Shown in pieces: positions 10,150 to 20,314 of a stretch of 64,000 nt of DNA. How positions within the stretch are numbered: the first letter of the stretch is position 1; every line of letters starts with the position of its first letter. The position numbers and the translations under genes were made by a program. Under the pieces are notes generated by a model. It had not been told where the DNA came from and did not search any database. It was given only the letters and a program-made list of their open reading frames with translations. This DNA is from Xenorhabdus thuongxuanensis (lineage in GTDB: Bacteria; Pseudomonadota; Gammaproteobacteria; Enterobacterales; Enterobacteriaceae): positions 25,939 through 89,938 of the forward strand of contig NZ_MKGR01000002.1 in the NCBI RefSeq assembly GCF_001908095.1, given 5' to 3'.

Positions 10150-11235
10150 ATGGCAGGAAATAGTATTGGGCAGTTTTTTCGTGTCACCACATTTGGTGAA
10201 TCTCACGGGATCGCATTGGGATGCGTTGTCGATGGTGTTCCACCGGGTATTGCTATTACAGAAGCTGATTTGCAAATCGATTTAGACCGGCGTCGTCCGG
10301 GAACTTCCCGTTATACGACGCAGCGTCGTGAACCCGATCAAGTCCGCATTCTTTCTGGTGTTTTTAACGGAGTGACAACAGGTACTAGCATTGGCCTGAT
10401 GATTGAAAATACCGATCAGCGTTCACAAGATTACAGTGCGATTAAAGATGTTTTCCGCCCAGGCCATGCTGACTATACCTACGAACAGAAATATGGATTA
10501 CGTGATTACCGTGGTGGTGGGCGTTCATCTGCCCGTGAAACCGCCATGCGCGTTGCAGCAGGGGCAATTGCTAAAAAATATCTACTTGAAAAACACGGCA
10601 TTCTTATTCGTGCTTGCCTGACTCAGATGGGCGATATTCATTGTGAATTGAAAGATTGGGATCTTGTTGAACAGAATCCTTTTTTCTGCCCGGATGCAAG
10701 TAAGTTGACTCAGCTTGATGAGTTACTCCGAGCATTGAAAAAAGAGGGAGATTCCATCGGTGCGAAAGTTAGTGTAGTTGCCGAAAACGTACCTGCGGGA
10801 TTGGGTGAACCGGTTTTTGACCGTTTGGATGCAGACATCGCTCATGCTTTGATGAGCATTAACGCGGTTAAAGGTGTTGAAATCGGTGAGGGTTTCGGTG
10901 TTATCAATTTACGTGGCAGCGAAAACCGCGATGAAATGACGACGCAGGGATTTACCAGTAATCATGCTGGTGGCATTTTAGGCGGAATTAGTAGTAGTCA
11001 GCCAATTATTGCGCATATCGCCTTGAAACCAACATCCAGCATTATGGTGCCAGGCAGAACTATCAATCGTCAGGGAGAAGAAGTGGATATGGTAACTCGC
11101 GGCCGCCACGATCCTTGTGTTGGTATTCGTGCCGTACCTATCGCAGAAGCAATGATGGCAATTGTACTGATGGATCACTTACTGCGCCAGCGGGCACAAT
11201 GTGCTGATGTGATATCATCACTTCCGCGCTGGTAA
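10150..11235 (+). CDS. aroC: Chorismate synthase AroC
   Basis: 361 codons from the ATG at 10150, exactly the E. coli length. An in-frame upstream start at 10090 would add 20 residues the family lacks, whereas AGGGTAGGA lies directly before 10150. It makes chorismate from 5-enolpyruvylshikimate 3-phosphate, the last common step of the shikimate pathway, with reduced FMN. Signature segments are FGESHG near the start, the [11 protein letters not shown] motif and the RGRHDPC motif. The next gene is yfcA; mepA, which intervenes in E. coli, is missing. Confidence 0.97.
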   Translation: MAGNSIGQFFRVTTFGESHGIALGCVVDGVPPGIAITEADLQIDLDRRRPGTSRYTTQRREPDQVRILSGVFNGVTTGTSIGLMIENTDQRSQDYSAIKDVFRPGHADYTYEQKYGLRDYRGGGRSSARETAMRVAAGAIAKKYLLEKHGILIRACLTQMGDIHCELKDWDLVEQNPFFCPDASKLTQLDELLRALKKEGDSIGAKVSVVAENVPAGLGEPVFDRLDADIAHALMSINAVKGVEIGEGFGVINLRGSENRDEMTTQGFTSNHAGGILGGISSSQPIIAHIALKPTSSIMVPGRTINRQGEEVDMVTRGRHDPCVGIRAVPIAEAMMAIVLMDHLLRQRAQCADVISSLPRW

Positions 11236-11321
11236 TCTGGGAAGAGGCTCCTGATACCCGTTTTGGTTGGTGCTGAAAGGTATCATGAGAATAGGCAAGC
11301 AATTTTCTGGTGAAATGCATA

Positions 11322-12122
11322 ATGGAATGGTCATTATTGGGGCCGGAAATTTACGGTTTCCTCTTTTTAGTTGCGATGGTGGCAGGATTTATCGATTCCA
11401 TTGCCGGAGGTGGTGGATTATTGACCATTCCTGCGTTGCTATCGGTGGGAGTTTCTCCTGTCCAGGCGTTGGCAACAAGTAAGTTACAGGCTATAGGTAG
11501 CTCTTTCTCTGCCAGCCTCTATTTTATCCGCCGTGGTGTAGTGGATTTGCGTTCCCAGCGTTTTGCTATCTTCATGACGATAATTGGTGCCATGATGGGA
11601 GCTTTGCTGGTTCAATTTATCTCACCGGATTTTCTGCGTTATTTATTGCCGGTACTGGTGATCATTATCGGCCTTTATTTCCTATTGGTACCGAATATTG
11701 GAGCAGAAGATCGGCAACATCGTCTTGGCCCAATTGCATTTGGTTGTCTTTTCGGATGTGGTATTGGCTTTTACGATGGTGTATTTGGGCCAGGAACGGG
11801 ATCTTTTTTCGCACTCTCTTATGTCATGCTTTGTGGCTACAATTTGGCAAAAGCAACGGCTCATGCCAAAGTACTGAACTTTGCATCTAACATCGGAGCC
11901 TTAGGATTCTTTGTTCTTGGTGGGCAGATCTTATGGCTGGCGGGAGTTGTGATGCTGGTAGGACAAATAATCGGTGCGCGATTTGGCGCGAGTTTAGTAC
12001 TGAGCAAAGGGAAAAAACTCATTCGTCCGCTGTTGGTGACAATTTCCTTTTTGATGAGCATCAAACTTCTTTATGATCACCACGGAGATACAGTCCGTTC
12101 TTGGCTGGCATTTTATTTTTGA
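11322..12122 (+). CDS. yfcA: YfcA, TauE/SafE-family membrane transporter
   Basis: 266 codons from the ATG at 11322, which has GGTGA 8 bases upstream; a GTG at 11310 is an alternative with no ribosome-binding site. It is a multi-pass inner-membrane protein of the TauE/SafE (DUF81) family, with the family motif GFIDSIAGGGGLLTIPAL near the N-terminus and a second half-repeat around FYDGVFGPGTGSFF. Relatives export sulfur-containing or organic anions; the substrate of YfcA is unknown. It precedes epmC as in E. coli. Confidence 0.9.
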   Translation: MEWSLLGPEIYGFLFLVAMVAGFIDSIAGGGGLLTIPALLSVGVSPVQALATSKLQAIGSSFSASLYFIRRGVVDLRSQRFAIFMTIIGAMMGALLVQFISPDFLRYLLPVLVIIIGLYFLLVPNIGAEDRQHRLGPIAFGCLFGCGIGFYDGVFGPGTGSFFALSYVMLCGYNLAKATAHAKVLNFASNIGALGFFVLGGQILWLAGVVMLVGQIIGARFGASLVLSKGKKLIRPLLVTISFLMSIKLLYDHHGDTVRSWLAFYF

Positions 12123-12143
12123 TTTAGGATCTGGCATTAATAC

Positions 12144-12695
12144 ATGACCGCACATCATTATCAGCAACTGATTGAAATTTTTGATAATTGCTTTAGCAAT
12201 GACTACAACACCCGTTTGATAAAAGGTGATGATGAGCCGATTTATCTACCGGCAGATGATGAAGTGAACTATAACCGGATAGTGTTCGCCCACGGATTTT
12301 ATGCCAGTGGATTACATGAAATTTCTCATTGGTGCATTGCGGGTGAAGAACGTCGCAAACTTATCGATTTTGGTTACTGGTATTGTCCTGATGGGCGTGA
12401 TGCCCAAACTCAGGAGAAGTTTGAAAAAGTGGAGATTAAACCACAATCGCTGGAGTGGTTATTCTGTGTAGCTGCTGAGTTTCCTTTTAATGTCAGTTGT
12501 GACAATCTTGAAGGAGATTTTGAACCGGATCGTCTTGCTTTTCAGCGGAAAGTGCATGCGCAAGTCATGCAATACCTTAAAAATGGGATACCCGCACGAG
12601 CTGCACGCTTTATTCAAGGTCTGCAATCGTTCTACAATACGCCCCCATTAAAAGCAGAGCACTTTCCTTATCCGGAAGATCTCTTTGCTAACTGA
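12144..12695 (+). CDS. epmC: EpmC, elongation factor P hydroxylase
   Basis: 183 codons, against 182 in E. coli EpmC (YfcM). It hydroxylates the beta-lysylated lysine of translation elongation factor P, after EpmA and EpmB have acted. A HEISH motif (His58, Glu59, His62), a likely iron site, and the following WC are conserved in the family, as are GYWYCPDGR and QSLEWLF. It starts 21 bp after yfcA and ends just before yfcL, so these form an operon. Confidence 0.93.
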   Translation: MTAHHYQQLIEIFDNCFSNDYNTRLIKGDDEPIYLPADDEVNYNRIVFAHGFYASGLHEISHWCIAGEERRKLIDFGYWYCPDGRDAQTQEKFEKVEIKPQSLEWLFCVAAEFPFNVSCDNLEGDFEPDRLAFQRKVHAQVMQYLKNGIPARAARFIQGLQSFYNTPPLKAEHFPYPEDLFAN

Positions 12696-12717
12696 AATTG
12701 ATTTTGAGGAAAAAATA

Positions 12718-12993
12718 ATGCTCGCAGAGTTTGAAACACGTATTCTGGCGCAAATTGATGATATGGTTGAACAGGCCAGTGATGATGAATTATTTGCTGG
12801 TGGTTACCTCCGCGGGCATCTGACATTAGCTGTTGCTGAATTAGAGCAAGAAGGTGCAAACACTATCGAACAGCTTCATCAGCGTGTTGAAGAAAGCATC
12901 CACAAAGCAATTAAAGTGGGAGAATTGACTCCACCAGATCAGATTTTGGTTTTGGCAACTTGGCAAAAACTGCTGGATGGTGCAAAAGACTAA
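12718..12993 (+). CDS. yfcL: YfcL family protein, function unknown
   Basis: 91 codons from the ATG at 12718, preceded by GAGGA at 12706-12710. A longer reading frame from 12685 would overlap epmC and has no ribosome-binding site. The protein is small, acidic and probably helical (EFETRILAQIDDMVEQASDD), matching E. coli YfcL (about 92 residues) in length and position after epmC. No catalytic motif is visible and the function is unknown. Confidence 0.9.
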   Translation: MLAEFETRILAQIDDMVEQASDDELFAGGYLRGHLTLAVAELEQEGANTIEQLHQRVEESIHKAIKVGELTPPDQILVLATWQKLLDGAKD

Positions 12994-13574
12994 TTATTTT
13001 ATATAAAATAACTTTATTTAGGGCTATTCATATAGCCCTTTATTTTTTGCTCGGATTGAGTAACTCTCTATCTTCAATTACAAAAAAACTCGTAGTGCTT
13101 CTCAATAATGAGAATAAATAGTGATAATTAAATCTTTATTGACCTTTTTGTAGTAAATATAAAGTACAGTAATCTGGTTGTTAAATTCATTCCAGATATA
13201 GTTTTAAGTACTCTTTGCAGAAATGACGTTGTTTTTAATTGTTTATATTAAAATAATTAGGATTTCCATATATTAAATGGAATTAAAGATAAATGGTGTA
13301 TAAAATAATGAAATTCTATTTATTACTATTATCTAAGGAGATTTTTTTATGTTGCGTTAAAATGATATATAAATATGGTTAGGTTTTAACGAGCAGAGAT
13401 ATGATTATTTATCATTGCTTTTAAATAATCCTGTTATTAATAGAACGACTGATGATTAAAATAAATAGTGATGGTAAATTTTAGGTAGTGATATACAGGG
13501 AAATAAAGTGATTTTTACTTAATTAACTAACTGAAATAGGGAAAGATCTCTAAGTAGAAAATCAATAAGAGTTC
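12994..13574. other. 581-bp AT-rich gap between yfcL and the coiled-coil gene
   Basis: Only the yfcL terminator at the left edge is clear. The rest is very AT-rich, with no open frame of credible length and no RNA gene recognised. It probably holds the promoter of the downstream accessory gene pair. Its composition, unlike the flanking backbone, fits acquired or decayed DNA. Confidence 0.5.
13020..13049 (+). terminator. Terminator after yfcL
   Basis: AGGGCTA (13020-13026) and TAGCCCT (13033-13039) form a 7-bp stem with a 6-nt loop, followed by TTATTTTTT. This is a standard intrinsic terminator ending the prmB to yfcL group. Confidence 0.88.
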
Positions 13575-13643
13575 ATGTTAAAAAACAGATTAATTCCTCT
13601 TAGGAAGTCAAAATTAGAAAAGGATATTTCAGGAGATAGTGAC

Positions 13644-14186
13644 ATGGAACTGGAAAGCAGATTTGTTCAAAGTGGTTACAGAGATCATGCTGAAAATAGC
13701 AAAATACTTTTATTACCTGAATCGATAAATTATAACATATTAAAATTTGCTGAGAAAAAGTTGATGAATATAACACTGGAAAAAAGAGTTGAAAATCTGG
13801 AATCAGATGTTGCTCAAATAAAAATGGATGTTGCTGTCATAAAATCAAATTATGCAACAAAAACGGATATTGAAATTGTTAATTCTCTGATTTATAAAGA
13901 GATATCATCTGTGCGCAGTGATATGTCGTTGCTGAGAAATGAAATAGTCTCTATGCGTAATGACGTATCGATCTTGCAGAAGGATATGGTAGCTGTACGT
14001 AGTGATATATCTTCTATACGTAGTGAAATATCCTCTATACGAGGTGATATCTTATCTATACATCAGAGAATATCAACTGTAAATGAGGAACTATCCAATA
14101 AAATAGTTGCTCAAACCAAATGGATGGTCACAATGATGTTTGGTTTTTCTGGTGTCATTATTGCAGCAATGAGGTTTATAATTTGA
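13644..14186 (+). CDS. Coiled-coil protein with C-terminal membrane anchor, function unknown
   Basis: Not recognised as a named gene. The frame is open from 13575. The ATG at 13644 has the best ribosome-binding site (AGGAG at 13631-13635) and gives 180 residues; starts at 13575 or 13764 ([13 protein letters not shown]) are possible. From about the 13764 methionine the protein is a long coiled coil with strikingly regular seven-residue units such as DISSIRS and EISSIRG, encoded by 21-bp tandem repeats. It ends in one hydrophobic segment ([17 protein letters not shown]) with almost nothing after it. This resembles the coiled-coil plus C-terminal membrane helix layout of DUF1640-like proteins. 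It overlaps the next gene by 3 bases. Confidence 0.7.
   Translation: MELESRFVQSGYRDHAENSKILLLPESINYNILKFAEKKLMNITLEKRVENLESDVAQIKMDVAVIKSNYATKTDIEIVNSLIYKEISSVRSDMSLLRNEIVSMRNDVSILQKDMVAVRSDISSIRSEISSIRGDILSIHQRISTVNEELSNKIVAQTKWMVTMMFGFSGVIIAAMRFII
13998..14060 (+). repeat. Three 21-bp tandem repeats within the coiled-coil gene
   Basis: The units are 13998-14018, 14019-14039 and 14040-14060, all in frame and differing at a few positions. Each encodes one heptad of the form R-S/G-D/E-I-S/L-S-I. Similar but more diverged units precede them, so the coiled coil seems to have grown by heptad duplication. Confidence 0.8.
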
Positions 14187-14725
14187 ACACAATGCCTTCT
14201 ATTCGCTTAACACAAAAATCAGATGTAACTCATTTACCCGCGGTAGAACATTCTGCTGCGAGATTATTTAGATTTATACCTGAACTGGCTTGGATAGCTG
14301 ATGGTCATGTGCAAACTGAGCAGCAACATTTGGACTATATTATGCAAGGTAATAGCTGGGTTGCCCTTAACGAAGACTCTTGGCCTATTGGCTTTATTTT
14401 AGCTAAGCCATTAGATGATGGATTACATATTATGGAGCTTTCTGTGCATGAAAATTGGCAGAGAAAAGGTATCGGAAGGGCATTGATTGAAAAAGTAATT
14501 CAGGTTGCTGAACAACGCCATCTTAACGCTGTGACATTAACAACTTTTCGTTATGTTAATTGGAACGCACCCTTCTACCATAAATTGGGGTTTGAGATCT
14601 TAGAGTTGCAGCAACTTTCTGAGTCATTGCAGCAAATACTACAAAGTGAAATTGATTATGGATTTGCTGAAGAACAACGTTGTGCAATGAGACGTTTACT
14701 TACTATGACCACCATACCTAAATAA
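14183..14725 (+). CDS. GNAT-family N-acetyltransferase
   Basis: 180 codons from a TTG at 14183, chosen because GAGG lies 8 bases upstream at 14171-14174. The in-frame ATG at 14192 is 17 bases from that site. The TTG overlaps the TGA stop of the coiled-coil gene, suggesting translational coupling. The GNAT acetyl-CoA motif is clear: [20 protein letters not shown], the Q/RxxGxG/A loop, followed by [15 protein letters not shown]. The acceptor is unknown. The ending resembles E. coli-type small-molecule GNATs, and no toxin-antitoxin partner features are visible. Confidence 0.82.
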   Translation: MNTMPSIRLTQKSDVTHLPAVEHSAARLFRFIPELAWIADGHVQTEQQHLDYIMQGNSWVALNEDSWPIGFILAKPLDDGLHIMELSVHENWQRKGIGRALIEKVIQVAEQRHLNAVTLTTFRYVNWNAPFYHKLGFEILELQQLSESLQQILQSEIDYGFAEEQRCAMRRLLTMTTIPK

Positions 14726-14822
14726 CATACTGAATTTGAAGTAATGTCAGCTTTGGGAATAAAGACTGTGGGAGGCACCAGGCATGATTGTCTCCATACC
14801 TGATGCAACAGAATAAACCACT

Positions 14823-16871
14823 CTAAGGTTTTTCTGTTCTTACTACTTTGCCACGTAATAGCTTCCTAACCCAAAAGCGATTTGGGTGTAAAGCCGCTAA
14901 TGTTTCATCATCAAGCGGTAGAGGTTCCCCAAAAATTTGGCTAGACAATAATTCTGCACTTAAAGGAGCAGAACATAATCCACGTGAACCCAACGCACCA
15001 AGAACAAATAAGTCTGGGTAACAAGGAGATTCTTCAATGATTTTATTAGCGTTTATTAGCAGAGATAAATTTGCATATTTATCAATAAGTTCACTGAAAA
15101 CAGGAACATTCCCGACCATTGGCATATGATCCCGAATGACACACCGGATACCCTGACGAGACTTCTCTTCTGAAATGTCAACTTCTTGTGGCCAATCAAC
15201 ATCAGGGAAACATTTTAGTAAACGATCTAGGTTTTCTTGTTGCTCGATAGAAGAGTACAGTGTATCTAACTGATTGCGTTGATAACTGGCACCGATACAG
15301 TGATATTGGTTATTAGGATTAACGGGAGTCATGTAGCCATCGTAGCACAGTACACTTTTCAATTGGCTTAGGTTATCTGTAGTTGGAATATGGCTAACTT
15401 GACCACGAACAGCGGTTACAGGGAGTTTTTTAGTCTGTTCAAATTGTGGCAGACAGTGACCATTGGCAATAACGACAACCTTGTGATCCTTGCATTGCAG
15501 GTTTTCTTTGTGTTCAATCTGCAATTGCCAGCCGTTTTCACTTTGGATGAGCTCAATTACTTTATGATTAAAATAAACCTGCATTCCATGTTGTTCAGCC
15601 AGTTTAATCACTGCTTGAGTTAGTTGCGCGGGGTATAACCATCCTCCTTGTGGATAGTGAATGCCATCATAATTCACATCTAATCCACTTATATGGCTTA
15701 ATTGATTGCGGTTCATACCGAGTGCAATTTCTTCTGGCCATGTTGTCCGTAGCATTTTGCTTATTTTATTCGCGCTTTTTTCGTCATAAGCTAATTGGCT
15801 GACGCTACACCATTGATGATCGAACGATATATTTTCGTCAATTAACTGATCGTACTGACGGCGGGCAAAAGTAAATGCTGATGTAAAGAAGCGTTCTAAT
15901 GGATCGTCATTACCATTTAGTAAAGGATAAAGAACCCCTTGTTGATTGCCGGACGCATTTTGGGCAGGTTGAGCATCCTGGCAATATAGCGTAACTTTGG
16001 CGCCACGGCGCAGTAGAGCAAGTGCGGTTAGTGTGCTGGCAATACCACCACCGATGATGGCAATGTCATCGGTACAGGTAGCGGCTTTGCGAGAAAACCA
16101 TGGTATATAAGGTAAGGGAAGTGGGTTACTTAATGGAGATAAAGTACCAGTTAGCATCTCTCTTTTACGTCGAAATCCTTTAACCTTAGTGACATCAAAG
16201 CCTGCTGCTTGTAACCCTCGGCGGACTATTCCGGCAGAGGTAAAGGTTGCAAAAGTACCTTCAGGACGACAAAATCTTGCCATTGCAGCGAACAACTGTT
16301 CACTCCACATTTGTGGATTTTTTGCTGGTGCAAAACCATCTAAGAACCAAGCATCAACTTTCCTGGTCAGGCTTGAAGTTATCTTCGGTAATAGATCATT
16401 TACATCGCCAAACCAAAGATCCAAGGTAATAGCGCCATTATCCAGAATCAATCTATGGCAGCCAGCCAGTGGTAAGGGCCATTGTTGGTATAATTGGGCA
16501 GAAAATTCCTTAAGTTCTGGCCAACGTTGGTGTGCTGTTTTCAGGTCAGTTGGTTTTAATGGATACTTTTCAAAACTGATATAATGCAGTCGTTTTAATG
16601 CAGCTTCAGGATATTGTTGTCTAAAATGAGAGAAAGATCGCCAAAGTGTCAGAAAATTCAATCCTGTACCGAATCCAGTTTCTGCAATAACGCATTCTGA
16701 ACGGGAATGTATATTAAAACGTTGAGGAAAATGATTGCCTTGCAAAAATACATATAACGTTTCTTCCAAGCCATCTTGATTTGAAAAATAAACATCATCA
16801 AAATGCTCTGAAATGGGAGTGCCCTGCTCATTCCAGCTTAGGGTTGCGTTGTTGATAGCGCTGCTTTTCAC
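14823..16871 (-). CDS. mnmC: MnmC, bifunctional tRNA 5-methylaminomethyl-2-thiouridine biosynthesis protein
   Basis: 682 codons, a fusion enzyme. The N-terminal part (about 1-240) is the SAM-dependent methyltransferase MnmC2, with [12 protein letters not shown] and [15 protein letters not shown]. The C-terminal part, starting at the Rossmann motif [16 protein letters not shown], is the FAD-dependent oxidase MnmC1, which removes the carboxymethyl group from cmnm5(s2)U34. Together they finish mnm5(s2)U in the tRNA anticodon wobble position. It is divergent from fabB, as in E. coli. Full length, no frameshift. Confidence 0.95.
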   Translation of the reverse strand: MKSSAINNATLSWNEQGTPISEHFDDVYFSNQDGLEETLYVFLQGNHFPQRFNIHSRSECVIAETGFGTGLNFLTLWRSFSHFRQQYPEAALKRLHYISFEKYPLKPTDLKTAHQRWPELKEFSAQLYQQWPLPLAGCHRLILDNGAITLDLWFGDVNDLLPKITSSLTRKVDAWFLDGFAPAKNPQMWSEQLFAAMARFCRPEGTFATFTSAGIVRRGLQAAGFDVTKVKGFRRKREMLTGTLSPLSNPLPLPYIPWFSRKAATCTDDIAIIGGGIASTLTALALLRRGAKVTLYCQDAQPAQNASGNQQGVLYPLLNGNDDPLERFFTSAFTFARRQYDQLIDENISFDHQWCSVSQLAYDEKSANKISKMLRTTWPEEIALGMNRNQLSHISGLDVNYDGIHYPQGGWLYPAQLTQAVIKLAEQHGMQVYFNHKVIELIQSENGWQLQIEHKENLQCKDHKVVVIANGHCLPQFEQTKKLPVTAVRGQVSHIPTTDNLSQLKSVLCYDGYMTPVNPNNQYHCIGASYQRNQLDTLYSSIEQQENLDRLLKCFPDVDWPQEVDISEEKSRQGIRCVIRDHMPMVGNVPVFSELIDKYANLSLLINANKIIEESPCYPDLFVLGALGSRGLCSAPLSAELLSSQIFGEPLPLDDETLAALHPNRFWVRKLLRGKVVRTEKP

Positions 16872-16988
16872 AATAATGCCTGTACTGTTGGTAACAATAA
16901 TATGTGGATTTTAACGGTCTTCATTTAGTTGCACCACCCATGGTAAAGATTCAGAGTTGAGTCCAGATCAATTTTTCCTTGAATTTTT

Positions 16989-17025
16989 AACCTGATCGGA
17001 CTTGTTCGGCGTACAAGCGTACGCT
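16989..17025 (+). promoter_or_regulatory. fabB promoter with FadR-like and FabR-like sites
   Basis: AACCTGATCGGACTTGTT (16989-17006) and the adjoining inverted repeat GCGTAC-AAGC-GTACGC (17009-17024) closely match, from memory, the E. coli fabB upstream region. There FadR activates and FabR represses. The conservation of both the order and the spacing supports the same dual control of unsaturated fatty acid synthesis. Confidence 0.75.
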
Positions 17026-17075
17026 AAAGTGCGGGTGAGTAAATCCCGCAGGTAAACATATTGATGAGGTAAGTA

Positions 17076-18290
17076 ATGAAACGTGCAGTGATCACCGGTC
17101 TGGGTATTGTTTCCAGTATTGGTAATAACCAGAAAGAGGTGCTGGAATCTCTGAAAGAAGGCCGTTCCGGGATAACTTTCTCTGAAAAATTTAAAGAAAT
17201 GGGCATGCGCAGCCATGTTTGGGGTAATGTAAAACTGGATACTTCTGGTTTGATTGACCGCAAAACTTTACGTTTCATGAGTGACGCATCTATTTATGCT
17301 TATCTGGCAATGGATGAGGCAATTAAAGATTCTGGCCTGTCCGATGAACAAGTTTCTAATCTTCGTACTGGATTGGTTGTTGGTTCAGGAGGAGGCTCTC
17401 CCTATAACCAAGTCGCTGGTTCAGATGGCATGCGTGCTCGTGGGTTGCGTGGTGTTGGGCCTTATATGGTCACACGGGCAATGGCCTCTGGCGTATCAGC
17501 GTGTTTAGCAACACCGTTTAAGATCAAGGGAGTCAACTATTCCATTAGCTCTGCCTGTTCAACTTCGGCACATTGTATCGGTCATGCCGTTGAATTAATC
17601 CAACTCGGTAAGCAAGATATTATTTTTGCCGGTGGTGGTGAGGAATTAAGCTGGGAAATGGCTTGTGAATTTGATGCAATGGGAGCACTTTCCACTAAGT
17701 ATAATGAAACCCCAGAACTAGCCTCCCGTACTTATGACCAGAGTCGCGATGGTTTCGTGATCGCTGGTGGTGGTGGTATTGTTGTTGTTGAAGAATTAGA
17801 GCATGCATTGGCCCGTGGTGCGCATATTTATGCTGAAATTATCGGTTATGGGGCAAATTCAGATGGTGCAGACATGGTCGCTCCCTCTGGAGAAGGCGCT
17901 GTACGTTGTATGAAGATGGCATTAGATGGTGTTGAAGGTGGAGTCGATTACATCAATACCCACGGAACTTCGACACCAATTGGTGATTTGAAAGAACTGG
18001 AAGCCATTAGAGAAGTTTTTGGTGACAATACACCTGCCATTTCCGCCACTAAAGCGATGACAGGGCATTCACTGGGTGCAGCAGGTGCCCATGAAGCGAT
18101 TTATAGTTTATTGATGTTGGAACATGGAATTATTGCGCCAAGCATTAATATTGAAGATCTGGATGAAAAAGCGCAGGGCATGAATATTATTACCGAACCT
18201 ACCGAACGCGAGCTAAGAACAGTGATGTCCAATAGCTTCGGGTTCGGTGGTACAAACGCATCCCTGGTGATGCGCAAGTATTCAAACTGA
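17076..18290 (+). CDS. fabB: 3-oxoacyl-ACP synthase I FabB
   Basis: 404 codons. This is the beta-ketoacyl-ACP synthase I that elongates acyl chains and is essential for unsaturated fatty acid synthesis. The catalytic triad is visible: Cys161 in SSACSTSAH, His296 in [11 protein letters not shown] and His331 in [12 protein letters not shown]. The ATG at 17076 has GAGG upstream. Its promoter carries likely FadR and FabR sites. It ends at a bidirectional terminator shared with tctA. Confidence 0.97.
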   Translation: MKRAVITGLGIVSSIGNNQKEVLESLKEGRSGITFSEKFKEMGMRSHVWGNVKLDTSGLIDRKTLRFMSDASIYAYLAMDEAIKDSGLSDEQVSNLRTGLVVGSGGGSPYNQVAGSDGMRARGLRGVGPYMVTRAMASGVSACLATPFKIKGVNYSISSACSTSAHCIGHAVELIQLGKQDIIFAGGGEELSWEMACEFDAMGALSTKYNETPELASRTYDQSRDGFVIAGGGGIVVVEELEHALARGAHIYAEIIGYGANSDGADMVAPSGEGAVRCMKMALDGVEGGVDYINTHGTSTPIGDLKELEAIREVFGDNTPAISATKAMTGHSLGAAGAHEAIYSLLMLEHGIIAPSINIEDLDEKAQGMNIITEPTERELRTVMSNSFGFGGTNASLVMRKYSN

Positions 18291-18309
18291 TTTTTTAAGC
18301 CATAAAAAA

Positions 18310-18351
18310 TTTACAGCCAATCCATTGATTATGTGGATTGGCTATTTTTAT
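18310..18351. terminator. Bidirectional terminator between fabB and tctA
   Basis: AGCCAATCCA (18315-18324) and TGGATTGGCT (18334-18343) form a perfect 10-bp stem with a 9-nt loop. T-rich sequence follows on the plus strand (ATTTTTATT) and on the minus strand (GTAAATTTTTTA), so it can stop both converging genes. Confidence 0.9.
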
Positions 18352-19859
18352 TAAGGAGCCGTGATTTTATTGCGGCGTTTATTAATGATGCGCAGAACGG
18401 GTGGAATAATAATTACCAATACCGCCAGAATCAGCAAAACTTGTGTGATAGTACTACTCCATAGGATCTCAAAATCTCCATTGCTGATTGATAGTGCCCG
18501 TCGTAGATTTTGTTCCAGCATTTCGCCTAAAACGAAACCTAAGATCAGTGGTGACATTGGGAAATTCATTTTTCGCAGTATGTAGCCGAAAACGCCTAAC
18601 CCGACCATCAACATAAGATCAAAAGTGGTACTGTGGATAGCATATACCCCAACTGCGGAAACGATAGCGATTGAAGGAACTAAGAACCACATTGGAATAC
18701 TCAGCATACGGGTAAATAGCCCAATCATCGGGATATTCATGATCAGTAATAAAATGTTGGCGATCAACAAAGCCGCAATGAGCCCCCAGACGATATTAGG
18801 CTGCTCGGTGAACATGGTAGGGCCAGGAGTGATGTTATAAAGTGTCAAAGCACCCAGCATCACAGCGGTTGTACCTGAGCCGGGTACACCGAGAGTCAGC
18901 ATGGGAATGAATGAACCACATGCTGATGCGTTATTGGCTGCCTCTGGTGCAGCTACACCACGGATATCACCTTTACCAAATGAATCACTGTTACCGCTGA
19001 GCCGTTTTTCGGTCATGTAGGTTATTGCACTGGCGATTGTAGCCCCTGCGCCGGGTAATATTCCCACAAAAAAGCCAATCACTGAGGAGCGTAAGGTTGG
19101 TCCTACACACGTTGCCGCTTCTTTTCTATTGAATAACAAGCGCCCTGTTTGTCTAATGACTTTCTGCCCCGCAGAAGTGCTCTCCAGCATCAATAAAATT
19201 TCACTGACTGAAAATAACCCAATGACGACAACAATAAATTGGATACCATCGGAGAGGTGCACGTTATTGAAGGTAAAACGATAAACGCCGGAGTTGGCGT
19301 CCACGCCTACGGTTGCTAAAGCCAAACCGATTAAGGCCGCGAGTAGTGATTTTATGGGATTTTGGCTCATCATACTGCCGAGGCAAGCAATAGCAAATAC
19401 CATGAGTGCAAAGTACTCAGCAGGCCCAAATGCTAAAGACCACTGTGCCAAAAGTGGGGCAAATAAGATGATACCTGTGATAGCTAAAAGTGAGCCACAA
19501 AACGAACTAACGGCAGAGATAGACAGTGCAACGCCTGCTCTCCCCTGTTTTGCCATCGGGTAACCATCAAGCGTTGTCATAATGGCAGCGGCATCTCCCG
19601 GTACATTCAGTAAGATTGAAGAGATACGTCCCCCATACTCACAACCAATGTAGACAGTTGCCAATAAAATTAGGGCAGATTCGGCGGGTAATTTTAACGC
19701 AAAAGCCAATGGCAACAGGATCGCCACCCCATTTATGGGACCAAGACCAGGCAGTAACCCAACAACAGTACCGATAAAACAGCCTATCAATGCAATGACC
19801 AAGTTTTTGGGTACTAATGCGACTTCAAAACCATGGCTCAGATAAATCCAAGTATCCAT
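18351..19859 (-). CDS. tctA: TctA, large membrane subunit of tripartite tricarboxylate transporter
   Basis: 502 codons from the ATG at 19859, which has AGGAGATAAC upstream; an upstream in-frame start would run into tctB and lacks a site. It is a hydrophobic protein with about 12 helices and the TctA family motifs GLLPGLGPINGVAILLP near the N-terminus and PGAGATIAS in the second half. Together with TctB and TctC it forms a sodium-dependent tricarboxylate uptake system. It is the last gene of tctC-tctB-tctA. Confidence 0.94.
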   Translation of the reverse strand: MDTWIYLSHGFEVALVPKNLVIALIGCFIGTVVGLLPGLGPINGVAILLPLAFALKLPAESALILLATVYIGCEYGGRISSILLNVPGDAAAIMTTLDGYPMAKQGRAGVALSISAVSSFCGSLLAITGIILFAPLLAQWSLAFGPAEYFALMVFAIACLGSMMSQNPIKSLLAALIGLALATVGVDANSGVYRFTFNNVHLSDGIQFIVVVIGLFSVSEILLMLESTSAGQKVIRQTGRLLFNRKEAATCVGPTLRSSVIGFFVGILPGAGATIASAITYMTEKRLSGNSDSFGKGDIRGVAAPEAANNASACGSFIPMLTLGVPGSGTTAVMLGALTLYNITPGPTMFTEQPNIVWGLIAALLIANILLLIMNIPMIGLFTRMLSIPMWFLVPSIAIVSAVGVYAIHSTTFDLMLMVGLGVFGYILRKMNFPMSPLILGFVLGEMLEQNLRRALSISNGDFEILWSSTITQVLLILAVLVIIIPPVLRIINKRRNKITAP

Positions 19860-19869
19860 CGTTATCTCC

Positions 19870-20301
19870 TTAGCTGAGCCAACTGCCGACGGGCAGTGTG
19901 ACATCTAACAGACGATCAAAAGCAAAAAAGAGCGAACTGCCGAGAAATACCCCAGAAATAATCGCGGCAAGAAGAGTAGCGTTAAAGAGTAGTGCCACAC
20001 AAATAGTCAATAATATGGTTGCTAGTGGAAAACCCAACCACTCAAATGACCATGCATAAATGGCTAGTGTGGCAATCAATAAAATTAAGCGACGTAACAC
20101 TTGTGGTGTCGGCCAGTAAACAGGATCAGTTTTTTTAAACAGCAACAGTAAAGCACAGAGTGCCATTAATGAAATAATAGCAATTGGAAATGGACGAGGA
20201 CCTAGAGGTTCATAGCTATATTCACTATGGATACCCCATCCAATGACCAACCCTATTCCACATAGCACTAGCCATACAGTAGCAAAGATACGATCGCTCA
20301 T
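19870..20301 (-). CDS. tctB: TctB, small membrane subunit of tripartite tricarboxylate transporter
   Basis: 143 codons with four predicted membrane helices (the first is about residues 6-23). The loop GPRPFPI between helices 1 and 2 is typical of the TctB family. It lies 10 bp before tctA and 13 bp after tctC, on the same strand. Small size, membrane layout and position identify it; sequence conservation of this family is otherwise low. Confidence 0.9.
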   Translation of the reverse strand: MSDRIFATVWLVLCGIGLVIGWGIHSEYSYEPLGPRPFPIAIISLMALCALLLLFKKTDPVYWPTPQVLRRLILLIATLAIYAWSFEWLGFPLATILLTICVALLFNATLLAAIISGVFLGSSLFFAFDRLLDVTLPVGSWLS

Positions 20302-20314
20302 GGTGCTACCCCTG

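Noticed and set aside
12994-13574. Possible small RNA or CRISPR-like repeats in the AT-rich gap
   Set aside because: Apart from the yfcL terminator no second terminator, conserved stem or regular repeat was found.
13644-14725. Type II toxin-antitoxin pair (GNAT toxin)
   Set aside because: GNAT toxins usually follow a short ribbon-helix-helix antitoxin; the upstream protein is a long membrane-anchored coiled coil with no DNA-binding motif.
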